DNA from: an uncultured Clostridia bacterium
GTDB lineage: Bacteria; Bacillota; Clostridia; Oscillospirales; Ruminococcaceae
DNA length: 51,815 nt
Assembly: GCA_944386805.1 (NCBI GenBank)
Contig: CALXCO010000016.1
Coordinates: forward strand, 1-51,815
Reading direction: 5' to 3'
Below are positions 24,563-32,268 of the stretch, in pieces. Position 1 is the first letter of the stretch. The number at the start of each line of letters is the position of its first letter. A model generated the notes under the pieces. The model searched no databases and had not been told where the DNA came from. It was given only the letters and a program-made list of their open reading frames with translations. The position numbers and the translations under genes are program-made.

Positions 24563-25116
24563 GTACATTCAAAAAGGAATTTCGCTATTTTACCATCTTT
24601 GATTATGAAAAGGAGCAGGACTATCTTTCACAGATGCACGAACACGGCTGGAAATTTACAACCGTCTATTTTCCCGGCATTTACTGTTTTGAAGCATGCC
24701 AGCCTGAAAAGGTGGTTTACCAGCTGGACTACAACCAGGATGGACTGGCACACAAAGACGAGTATCTGCAAATATTCAGAGACTGCGGCTGGGAATACCT
24801 GATGGACTTTGTCGGTTACAGTTATTTTCGCAAACCTGCGGCCGAAATGAAGGAAGATGAGGGGATTTTCTGTGACGACGAGTCCCGTCTGGATATGATG
24901 AAACGGATATTCCGCGGAAGGATGGTTCCCCTTTTGGTGATCTTTCTGGTGGTACTGATTCCACAGCTGATGAGACAACTGGCAGATAACGCGTGGACAC
25001 AGGGCACCTTCAGAAGCAGTCTTTTCTGGTTCTATCTTGGGTTAACCGTTGTCTATCTGATCTTTTTTATCCGGTTTGCCCTTCACTATCTTCAGTTTAA
25101 AAACAGGCATCGGTAA
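24559..25116 (+). CDS. DUF2812-like membrane protein
   Basis: A 185-residue protein. The N-terminal ~110 residues match the DUF2812 pattern (FTIFDYEKEQDYLSQMHEHGWKF...YCFEACQPEKVVYQLDYNQDG...YLQIFRDCGWEY), followed by two membrane helices (~115-135 and ~155-178). Families with DUF2812 almost always sit beside a PadR gene, but their role is unknown. The overlap with padR shows they are co-expressed. A second such pair is at 46700-48254. Confidence 0.85.
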   Translation: MSTFKKEFRYFTIFDYEKEQDYLSQMHEHGWKFTTVYFPGIYCFEACQPEKVVYQLDYNQDGLAHKDEYLQIFRDCGWEYLMDFVGYSYFRKPAAEMKEDEGIFCDDESRLDMMKRIFRGRMVPLLVIFLVVLIPQLMRQLADNAWTQGTFRSSLFWFYLGLTVVYLIFFIRFALHYLQFKNRHR

Positions 25117-25188
25117 CCATATCGTCTGTGCAAAACCGTTCCCAACAATCTGCTGAAAAATAAAACGATAATTTGTTAAAAGCGTTTC

Positions 25189-25217
25189 TTGACCTGCCGT
25201 CTGTATCCAGCTACAAT
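25189..25217 (+). promoter_or_regulatory. Promoter of the GPH symporter gene
   Basis: -35 TTGACC (25189-25194), 17-base spacer, -10 TACAAT (25212-25217). It produces a leader of about 135 bases before the start codon, which holds the terminator-like hairpin described next. Confidence 0.7.
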
Positions 25218-25247
25218 AAAATCAAAAAGCCGGAATTGCAGCACGAC

Positions 25248-25352
25248 CAGGACATATACCTGATTATTATTTTTCGTCCTGCCTTCTGTCATCGTACAGG
25301 GCAGGACCTTTTTTAGTCCGGGCACTGCTGTTTGGCTGTATGAAAGGGCAGG
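25248..25352 (+). promoter_or_regulatory. Attenuator-like leader of the GPH symporter gene
   Basis: GTCCTGCC (25276-25283) pairs with GGCAGGAC (25300-25307), with an inner TCTGT/ACAG stem, and is followed by CTTTTTT: an intrinsic terminator. Upstream, CAGGAC (25248-25253) can pair with GTCCTG (25276-25281) and would block it. Downstream, GGGCAGG (25346-25352), just before the ATG, is a second copy of the terminator's 3' arm. The three mutually exclusive pairings look like a switch. No known riboswitch or protein-binding motif was recognised. Confidence 0.55.
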
Positions 25353-25359
25353 TCCTGTT

Positions 25360-26733
25360 ATGCTGTCACTGAAAGAGAAGATTTCCTATGGATTGGGTGC
25401 AGTCGGAAAAGACATGGTGTATATGCTTTCCGCCAGCTATGTGCTGTACTACTATCAGGATACTCTGGGCGTAAATGCGATTACAATGGGCGTCATTCTG
25501 ATGGCTGCCCGAATCTTTGACGCCTTCAATGACCCTATCATGGGCGTCATTGTCGCCAAAACCAGAACCCGGTGGGGAAAATTCCGACCATGGCTGATGA
25601 TTGGCACTCTGCTGAATGCAGTCGTCCTCTACCTGATGTTTTCCGCACCGCCTGCACTGAACGGAGGCGGGCTGGTCGCTTATGCGGCAATTACCTATCT
25701 GCTCTGGGGCGTGACCTACACGATGATGGACATTCCCTACTGGTCGATGATCCCGGCGTTTACCCACAGCGGCCGGGAACGGGAAAATCTGTCAACACTT
25801 GCCCGCTCCTGTGCAGGTGTTGGGTCAGCGATTATTACCGTGATCACGATGAAATGTGTCTATGCGCTTGGAAAAGGAAATGAGCAGCAGGGATTCAAAT
25901 GGTTTGCGCTGATTATTGCGGTACTGTTTATCGCTTCCATTCTGGCAACCTGTCTGAATATCCGGGAAAAATCAACCGCCTATATTCAGTCCCCTTCTAT
26001 TGGACAGATGTTCCGTTCCCTGCTCCAAAACGATCAGGCACTGACGATTGTATTAACGATTGTACTGACCAACTGTTCTATCTACATTACCTCCAATCTG
26101 GTCATCTACTTTTTTAAATACGATTTTGGCGGTGCGTACTGGTACAACAGCTATACCTTGTTCAACACCTTTGGCGGCGGAATGCAGATCCTGTCGATGA
26201 TGCTTTTTTACCCGCTGCTCCGTAAGATATTCAGTGCCATTCGCGTCTTCTATATCAGCATCTCAATGGCGGTATTCGGTTACATTTTGCTATTATCTCT
26301 CTCGTTTATCAATATGTCCAGTCTGGCACTGCTGCTGATTCCGGCCTTTTTTATCTTTTCAGCAAGTGGGATACTCAACGTCCTGACGACTATTTTCCTG
26401 GCAAATACGGTCGATTACGGTGAATGGAAGAATCACCGCCGGGATGAAAGCGTCATCTTTTCACTGCAAACTTTTGTCGTCAAGCTGGCTTCCGGCATTG
26501 CTGCCATGATTGCCTCCCTCTGTCTTGCTGTCTTCCAGCTGAGCTCCGACACAACACAGGCTGTCCAGACGGCAGACCACTCTTCTGTCGTCGGTCTGCG
26601 GATGACCATGACAGTCCTGCCGGCAATTGGGCTGGTCATTGCAGTGGTGTTCTTTGCTAAGAAATACCGGCTGACTGAACGTATGATGGAACAGATTTCC
26701 TCCGTCATCTCTCAGGAAAATCAGCCTGATTAA
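25360..26733 (+). CDS. Glycoside-pentoside-hexuronide (GPH):cation symporter, MelB-like
   Basis: A 457-residue MFS-fold transporter with about 12 helices. The family start KISYGLGAVGKDMVYMLSASYVLYYYQD and the FDAFNDPIMGVIVAKTRTRWGKFRPW loop, which holds the cation site residues, are clear. GPH proteins bring in melibiose, lactose, xylosides or hexuronides with sodium or protons. No glycosidase is next to it, so the substrate is open. Its long leader carries the attenuator-like structure. Confidence 0.9.
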   Translation: MLSLKEKISYGLGAVGKDMVYMLSASYVLYYYQDTLGVNAITMGVILMAARIFDAFNDPIMGVIVAKTRTRWGKFRPWLMIGTLLNAVVLYLMFSAPPALNGGGLVAYAAITYLLWGVTYTMMDIPYWSMIPAFTHSGRERENLSTLARSCAGVGSAIITVITMKCVYALGKGNEQQGFKWFALIIAVLFIASILATCLNIREKSTAYIQSPSIGQMFRSLLQNDQALTIVLTIVLTNCSIYITSNLVIYFFKYDFGGAYWYNSYTLFNTFGGGMQILSMMLFYPLLRKIFSAIRVFYISISMAVFGYILLLSLSFINMSSLALLLIPAFFIFSASGILNVLTTIFLANTVDYGEWKNHRRDESVIFSLQTFVVKLASGIAAMIASLCLAVFQLSSDTTQAVQTADHSSVVGLRMTMTVLPAIGLVIAVVFFAKKYRLTERMMEQISSVISQENQPD

Positions 26734-26852
26734 TCATTGATTGATACAGCGTTTTTATTGCGTGCCCCGGCAGTTTTCCCATAGGGTGACTGCCGTGGTT
26801 ATTTTCTGCATGGATTACCATTGTAAAATCTCCGGGAAATTTAATTGTACCC

Positions 26853-26881
26853 TTGATGGCAAAATAGTCGTATGTTATAAT
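26853..26881 (+). promoter_or_regulatory. Promoter of the HD-GYP/Hpt/hybrid kinase operon
   Basis: -35 TTGATG (26853-26858), 17 bases, -10 TATAAT (26876-26881), about 110 bases before the start. An inverted repeat (CGGCAGT/ACTGCCG, 26768-26795) between the symporter gene and this promoter may be its weak terminator. Confidence 0.65.
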
Positions 26882-26998
26882 ATAGGCATATTTTGCGCGA
26901 CAGAACGTTATTTTTTTACCTGCCGGTGTCATACACTGACACTTTTACATAATCTGTCGACACAGACACCTTTTGCAACAGAAAGAAGAGATAAAGAG

Positions 26999-28054
26999 AT
27001 GTTACCCCATACTGTTCTGATCATCGACGATGACGAGATGAACCGGGCCATTCTGGATAACCTGTTTTCTGATACCTATCAGATCGATGAGGCGGAAAAC
27101 GGCAGGGTTGGCCTGACTAAAATTCTGACAGATACAAACCGCTACTGTGCCATTCTGCTGGACGTCATGATGCCGGAGATGGATGGTATGGAGGTATTGC
27201 ACCGGCTGGACCAGCTGAATCTGACCGCCAAAATCCCGGTTTTTCTGATTACCGCCGAGGCCAGCGACAGTACCATGAAAGAGGCTTACCGGATGGGCGT
27301 CATGGACGTCATCAGCAAGCCAATCGTTCCATATATCGTCCAGCGCCGTATCAACTCGGTCGTCGAGCTGTTCCGGGCAAGAAAACAGCTGAACAACGTC
27401 GTTAAACAACAACAGTCCGAACTGCTGCATCAGGCACAGCAGATTATCGACCTCAATCAGGGTATGATCAAATCACTGGCAACCGCCATCGAATTCCGGG
27501 ACGGAGAATCTGGAGAGCATGTTCAGCGGATTCATGACATCACCGGTTTTCTGCTCCGGTGCACCGAACTTGGCGAAGGGCTGGAGGAAGAGGACATCGA
27601 ACAGATTGCACTGGCGTCCATCATGCACGACGTCGGAAAAATCGCAATTCCGGATGCCATCCTCAACAAGCCTGGACGCCTGACACCGGAAGAATACGAA
27701 ATCATGAAAACCCATACCATACAGGGCGCGCACCTTCTCGAAAGAATCCCCCAGCTGCATGACAGCAAGTCCTACCAGTATGCCTACGACATTGCACGTC
27801 ACCATCATGAACGCTGGGACGGAAAAGGCTACCCCGACGGGCTTAAAGGGGATGAGATCACCATCTGGGCACAGGTCGTCTCGCTGGCGGACGTATACGA
27901 CGCGCTGACCTGTAAACGGGTGTACAAAAACGCCTTTCCACGGGAAAAAGTGCTGCAGATGATTCGGGATGGCGAATGCGGACAATTCAATCCCAAGCTG
28001 CTGGACTGCTTTTTCTCGGTAGAAAAAAGGCTGTCCGGACTGTACAAAAAATAA
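26999..28054 (+). CDS. Response regulator with HD-GYP phosphodiesterase domain
   Basis: The start is the ATG at 26999 (MLPHTVLIIDDDEMNR, 351 residues); the frame is open for 86 codons upstream, but those codons show no conserved pattern and span the promoter. Residues 1-~125 are a receiver (DDD at 10-12, phospho-acceptor Asp55, LITAEAS, ISKPI). Residues ~160-345 are an HD-GYP domain (IMHDVGKIAIPD, HHERWDGKGYPDGL), which hydrolyses cyclic di-GMP or, in some families, other cyclic dinucleotides. It shares an operon with an Hpt protein and a hybrid kinase. Confidence 0.92.
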   Translation: MLPHTVLIIDDDEMNRAILDNLFSDTYQIDEAENGRVGLTKILTDTNRYCAILLDVMMPEMDGMEVLHRLDQLNLTAKIPVFLITAEASDSTMKEAYRMGVMDVISKPIVPYIVQRRINSVVELFRARKQLNNVVKQQQSELLHQAQQIIDLNQGMIKSLATAIEFRDGESGEHVQRIHDITGFLLRCTELGEGLEEEDIEQIALASIMHDVGKIAIPDAILNKPGRLTPEEYEIMKTHTIQGAHLLERIPQLHDSKSYQYAYDIARHHHERWDGKGYPDGLKGDEITIWAQVVSLADVYDALTCKRVYKNAFPREKVLQMIRDGECGQFNPKLLDCFFSVEKRLSGLYKK

Positions 28055-28068
28055 CCAGGAGGCTAAAC

Positions 28069-28428
28069 ATGGATACACTGCAAAAACAACAGCTGGCTGC
28101 TGCCGGCATCAACGTAGACGATGCACTGGCGCGGTTTATGAATAATGAGATGCTGCTGGAACGGTTTCTCAAAAAGTTTCTGAACGACACCGGTATACAC
28201 TCTCTCGAAAAGGCGATTGCAGACGGAGATGCACAGGCTGCCCTCACTGCTTCCCACACGCTGAAGGGAATGTGTGGGAATCTCTCGATGACGGTACTGT
28301 TCGACCTGTTTACAAAACAGGTCACTGCACTGCGTGATGATCGTTTTGCCGATGCTGCGGGGATGATGTCCGAGATTCTCTCTGCATACCAGACGGTCAC
28401 AGATGCAATCAGGGGGTGCTGGGGATGA
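28069..28428 (+). CDS. Hpt-domain phosphotransfer protein
   Basis: A 119-residue protein after a perfect AGGAGG. It is one Hpt four-helix bundle with the phospho-acceptor His63 in ASHTLKGMCGNLSM. Hpt proteins relay phosphate from a hybrid kinase receiver to a final response regulator. Its stop overlaps the kinase start (ATGA). With the HD-GYP regulator and the hybrid kinase it completes a four-step phosphorelay. Confidence 0.92.
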   Translation: MDTLQKQQLAAAGINVDDALARFMNNEMLLERFLKKFLNDTGIHSLEKAIADGDAQAALTASHTLKGMCGNLSMTVLFDLFTKQVTALRDDRFADAAGMMSEILSAYQTVTDAIRGCWG

Positions 28429-30947
28429 GTTCCTCCCGCGCAAAAAAGTGGATACAGCTGTTTAAGAGTCTGCGGCTGTATATTACGGTTATTGCTGTAA
28501 TTGCGGTCCTTGGGGTCGCCTATCATGCGATTTTACAGGATGCGCTGCTGCGCAACTTTCAGGAACTTGGCACCGCACTGGCCAAAAGTTATGTATCGGA
28601 AGAGACCAACAACCTGACCGTATACGAAACGCTGATCAACTTCGGCACCCAGTCTATCAATGCCCAAAAGGAGATGGGAAATACCGAAGAGGAAATTGAA
28701 AGCTGGATTGGAACCTTTTACAAGCAGATGCAGTCGGTACTGGGTTCCAGCACGGTTGACCCATATGCCATTCTGGATGGCAAACTGATTGCGGCCAACC
28801 CATGGGAAGGAGACGACACCTTCGACTATGAAAGCGCCGAATGGTACCAGATGGCGATGGAGGCCGACGGCGATGTCATCTTCACCAATGTCTATACCGA
28901 CTCGATCTACAACAAGCCGGTCATTACAGTCGCGCAAAAATGTGCCGATTCAGATACCGTACTGGCATTTGATATCTTCTCGGAAAATCTGCGGGTACAT
29001 TCCAGCGCCATCCAGCTCCCGGAAAAGTCGTCTTATTTTGTCTGCGACAGCACCGGCACGCTGATCTATCAGCAGGCAGTAAAGGGCCGGAGTTGGGACG
29101 AGCTGCAAGCCTATGTCGATTCTATTCTGGTAAAAATAGAAAGCGGCTCACTCGACGCATATGATACCTACATCGACGATCTGGACGGACAACGGCGAGG
29201 CGTCTATTATTACTCGATGTCCAACGGATGGATTATTATCATCACTATCCCGTTCAATACCATTCTGGCGCAGTCTTCCCAGTTTGCGCTGCTGCTGGGG
29301 CTGGTACTCTGCCTGTGCATCGGCGGAATTCTGGTTGTCGCATGGCGGGACCTGCACCTGTATTCACAGGTCGAGCGGACAAACGAAACCGTCCGTGTCC
29401 TGGGCAATTCCTATTTTGCCCTGTACCGGGTCGACTATCAGAACGAGACATACGAAATGATCAAAGGGTCGGATTATGTTCGCAACTCCATTCCTCAGAA
29501 AGGTCCCTATTCGGAACTGATTCATATGATTGGTGAGGTCATTCCGGCGGATACCTTCGTTGAATTTCAAAAGAGCTTTTCTCCTGAAAGCATGCGCAAC
29601 CTGGTAGCCAAACGAATTCGGGACTATGGCGGCGACTTTCTGCGGAAATTCGGGGATGAATACCGCTGGGTAAACGTCCGTATTCTGTTTGACGAGTCAC
29701 TTGCACCGGATGAGGTGGTCCTCTGTTTCAGAGAGGTTGACCAGGAAAAACAGCAGCAGTTCAAAGAACGTGAGCTGCTGGAAAATGCTTTGGAAAACGC
29801 CAAACGAAGCGAAAAAGCCAAACACGCCTTTTTCAACAATATGTCCCACGACATGCGTACCCCGCTCAACGCCATTCTGGGCCTGTCGCAGCTGGTGCGA
29901 CAGAATGCCGAAGACCCGGAAAAGGTCCGGGGATATATGGACAAAATCTACTACTCCAGCCGTCAGCTGCTGGACCTGGTCAATGATATTCTGGATATGT
30001 CGCGGATGGAACAGGGCAAAGTTGTCCTGAACAACGAAAATTTTGACCTCAAACAGTGTATTGACGACTGCGTCTCAACCTTCAGCATCCAGGCGGAAGC
30101 AGAGAAAAAGCACTTTTCTGTCAACTATTCAATGTACAGCTCAACCGTCATGGGCGATTCGGTCCGGATGAGCCAGATCATGAACAACCTTCTTTCCAAT
30201 GCCTTCAAATTTACCTCGGAAGGAGATTCGATCACCGTCACCGTCAAACAGTTTGAAGATAAAGACTATTCACAGTACCAGATTGTTGTTCAGGATACCG
30301 GCATCGGTATGTCCAAAGAATTTCTTCCGCAGCTGTTTGAACCGTATGCCCGTGAAACGACCTTTTCCTCCCGTCAGATCAGCGGTACCGGGCTTGGAAT
30401 GCCGATTGTCAAAAATCTGGTCACCCAGATGAGCGGACAGATTCATGTCGACAGCGAACTGGGGGTCGGCACCACCTTTACCGTCACAGTCCCCTTTACG
30501 GTCGTACGGGAAGAAGAGAAGACAATTCCTGAACCGCAGAATATCCCCGCATTTTCGCTGGACGGAAAGAAAATTCTGCTGGCGGAAGACAACATGGTCA
30601 ATATGGAAATTGCGACCGAAATTCTGTCGATGAACGGTGTGGAAATCATACAGGCATGGAACGGACAGGAAGCCCTTTCCCTCTTCAAGCAGTCAAAGCC
30701 GTTTGAATTCGACGCTATCCTGATGGATATGCAAATGCCGCAGATGGACGGATGTGAAGCAGCCAGAAATATCCGTGCCCTTTCCCGTCCGGATGCCCGC
30801 TCGGTTCCCATTATCGCCGTCACAGCTAACGCATTTGCTGAAGATATCGCCGCAACGACTGCGGCAGGGATGAACGCCCATGTTTCCAAACCGATTGATT
30901 TCAATATTCTCTGCCAGACGCTGGAAAAGCTGCTGGAGAACAAGTGA
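28425..30947 (+). CDS. Hybrid sensor histidine kinase/response regulator
   Basis: An 840-residue protein starting at the ATG at 28425, which overlaps the hpt stop. Membrane helices at ~17-36 and ~285-310 enclose a ~250-residue extracytoplasmic sensor of Cache type. A further input region (~320-450) precedes the HisKA domain, with His475 (SHDMRTPLNAILG), a HATPase domain (~585-700) and a C-terminal receiver with Asp768 (AILMDMQMP). The receiver probably passes phosphate to the Hpt protein. A terminator follows. Confidence 0.92.
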   Translation: MSSSRAKKWIQLFKSLRLYITVIAVIAVLGVAYHAILQDALLRNFQELGTALAKSYVSEETNNLTVYETLINFGTQSINAQKEMGNTEEEIESWIGTFYKQMQSVLGSSTVDPYAILDGKLIAANPWEGDDTFDYESAEWYQMAMEADGDVIFTNVYTDSIYNKPVITVAQKCADSDTVLAFDIFSENLRVHSSAIQLPEKSSYFVCDSTGTLIYQQAVKGRSWDELQAYVDSILVKIESGSLDAYDTYIDDLDGQRRGVYYYSMSNGWIIIITIPFNTILAQSSQFALLLGLVLCLCIGGILVVAWRDLHLYSQVERTNETVRVLGNSYFALYRVDYQNETYEMIKGSDYVRNSIPQKGPYSELIHMIGEVIPADTFVEFQKSFSPESMRNLVAKRIRDYGGDFLRKFGDEYRWVNVRILFDESLAPDEVVLCFREVDQEKQQQFKERELLENALENAKRSEKAKHAFFNNMSHDMRTPLNAILGLSQLVRQNAEDPEKVRGYMDKIYYSSRQLLDLVNDILDMSRMEQGKVVLNNENFDLKQCIDDCVSTFSIQAEAEKKHFSVNYSMYSSTVMGDSVRMSQIMNNLLSNAFKFTSEGDSITVTVKQFEDKDYSQYQIVVQDTGIGMSKEFLPQLFEPYARETTFSSRQISGTGLGMPIVKNLVTQMSGQIHVDSELGVGTTFTVTVPFTVVREEEKTIPEPQNIPAFSLDGKKILLAEDNMVNMEIATEILSMNGVEIIQAWNGQEALSLFKQSKPFEFDAILMDMQMPQMDGCEAARNIRALSRPDARSVPIIAVTANAFAEDIAATTAAGMNAHVSKPIDFNILCQTLEKLLENK

Positions 30948-30957
30948 TATAATGGCA

Positions 30958-30998
30958 AATGCCGGCACAGTGAAGTAAACTCTGTGCTGGCATTTTCT
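30958..30998 (+). terminator. Terminator of the phosphorelay operon
   Basis: Arms AATGCCGGCACAG and CTGTGCTGGCATT around a loop of about 11 bases, followed by TTTTCTT. The -35 of the ogt promoter overlaps its end. Confidence 0.8.
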
Positions 30999-31026
30999 TG
31001 CCAAAACATTCCGTTCGTGCTATCAT
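30998..31026 (+). promoter_or_regulatory. Promoter of ogt
   Basis: -35 TTGCCA (30998-31003), 17 bases, -10 TATCAT (31021-31026), 34 bases before the ogt start. Confidence 0.65.
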
Positions 31027-31060
31027 ATCAGACAGTACAACCAGATTATCGGAGGCCTGT

Positions 31061-31588
31061 ATGTACCAAACGATTGTATATTCTTCTCCGCTCGGTCCCC
31101 TTCTGCTGGCGGCAGAAGAGAACCAGCTCAAAGGACTGTGGATAGAAGGCCAGAAATATTATGCCGCTGCACTCCCCGAAGGCTGTGAACAACGGGAAAC
31201 ACCTCTTCTGACTTCTGTGTGCCGATGGCTGGACAGCTATTTTGCCGGTGAAAACCCGGACCCGAAGCATATTCCGCTGGCTCCTGCCGGCAGCGCTTTT
31301 CGTCAGATTGTATGGGGTATCCTGCGGGAAATCCCATACGGACAGGTGACCACCTACCGGGAGGTTGCCCGGCAGGCTGCACAGAAGATGGGCAGACAGT
31401 CGATGTCGGCACAGGCAGTCGGCGGAGCGGTAGGACACAACCCGATTTCCATTCTGATTCCCTGCCACCGGGTGATTGGCAGCGATCACAGCCTGACCGG
31501 TTATGCCGGCGGACTGGAAAAAAAGCGCTGGCTTCTGGAACTGGAAGGAGCAGTTGTACTAGGAGGAATTGAAGATGAAAGAAAATGA
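31061..31588 (+). CDS. ogt: Methylated-DNA--protein-cysteine methyltransferase (Ogt/MGMT)
   Basis: This suicide enzyme moves a methyl group from O6-methylguanine or O4-methylthymine in DNA to its own cysteine. The ATG at 31061 has GGAGG upstream and gives 175 residues. The active site ILIPCHRVIG holds Cys135, and the helix-turn-helix segment VTTYREVARQAAQKMG precedes it. There is no N-terminal Ada domain. The 3' end overlaps the next gene by 14 bases, so they are probably co-transcribed. Confidence 0.92.
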   Translation: MYQTIVYSSPLGPLLLAAEENQLKGLWIEGQKYYAAALPEGCEQRETPLLTSVCRWLDSYFAGENPDPKHIPLAPAGSAFRQIVWGILREIPYGQVTTYREVARQAAQKMGRQSMSAQAVGGAVGHNPISILIPCHRVIGSDHSLTGYAGGLEKKRWLLELEGAVVLGGIEDERK

Positions 31589-32189
31589 AAAGGAAATCAT
31601 CATCCGTATCGTGACGCCGGATGACGCGCAGGAGCTGCTGGACATCTATACGCCCTACGTGCTGCATACCGCCATTACCTTTGAGTACCAGCCACCCACC
31701 GTCGAAGAATTTGCACAGCGCATCCGCAAAACGCTGACCCGTTTTCCCTATCTTGCGGCCGTACAAAAACAGGACGGAAAAATTCTCGGATATGCTTACG
31801 CCGGCACATTTCACGATCGGGAAGCCTATGACTGGGCGGTCGAGACTTCGATTTACGTGCATCCGGACTGCAAAAGAGCGGGTGTTGGGCGGAAACTGTA
31901 TCAGGCTCTGGAAGACGTACTGCGGGAACAGGGCATCCTGAATCTGAATGCCTGCATCGCCTATCCGCAGACGGAAGATGAATTCCTGACGCTGGACAGC
32001 GTCCATTTTCACACCCATCTTGGTTACCGGATGGTCGGACGGTTTTCCCAGTGCGGCTATAAATTCAACCGGTGGTACGATATGGTCTGGATGGAAAAGC
32101 ATATTGGACCCCACCTGCAAAACCAGCCGCCTGTCCGCAGTTTTGATCAGGTCCGTGCCGTCATCGGAGAGAAATACCAGATTAAGTAA
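31575..32189 (+). CDS. GNAT acetyltransferase, phosphinothricin acetyltransferase (Pat/Bar)-like
   Basis: A 204-residue protein with the Pat-type start IRIVTPDDAQELLDIYTPYVLHTAITFEY, the acetyl-CoA motif SIYVHPDCKRAGVGRKLYQAL and the C-terminal FHTHLGYRMVGRFSQCGYKFNRWYDMVWMEK. Members acetylate phosphinothricin, methionine sulfone or other amino-acid analogues; the natural role is usually unknown. AGGAGG lies eight bases before the ATG, inside ogt. An A/T-flanked terminator follows. Confidence 0.85.
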   Translation: MKENEKEIIIRIVTPDDAQELLDIYTPYVLHTAITFEYQPPTVEEFAQRIRKTLTRFPYLAAVQKQDGKILGYAYAGTFHDREAYDWAVETSIYVHPDCKRAGVGRKLYQALEDVLREQGILNLNACIAYPQTEDEFLTLDSVHFHTHLGYRMVGRFSQCGYKFNRWYDMVWMEKHIGPHLQNQPPVRSFDQVRAVIGEKYQIK

Positions 32190-32204
32190 TATTTCATAAG
32201 TAAA

Positions 32205-32250
32205 AGCAGGGAGCGCACCGTTTTTTACGATACGCTCCCTGCTCTTTTTT
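32205..32250. terminator. Bidirectional terminator between the acetyltransferase gene and galT
   Basis: Arms AGCAGGGAGCG and CGCTCCCTGCT around a 17-base loop, followed by TTTTTT on the plus strand and preceded by AAAA, so it serves both convergent units. Confidence 0.88.
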
Positions 32251-32268
32251 GTTAAGATCAATTATAAA

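Noticed and set aside
26741-26998. 86-codon upstream extension of the HD-GYP regulator
   Set aside because: The extension crosses a consensus promoter and shows no conserved domain; the receiver begins properly at 26999.
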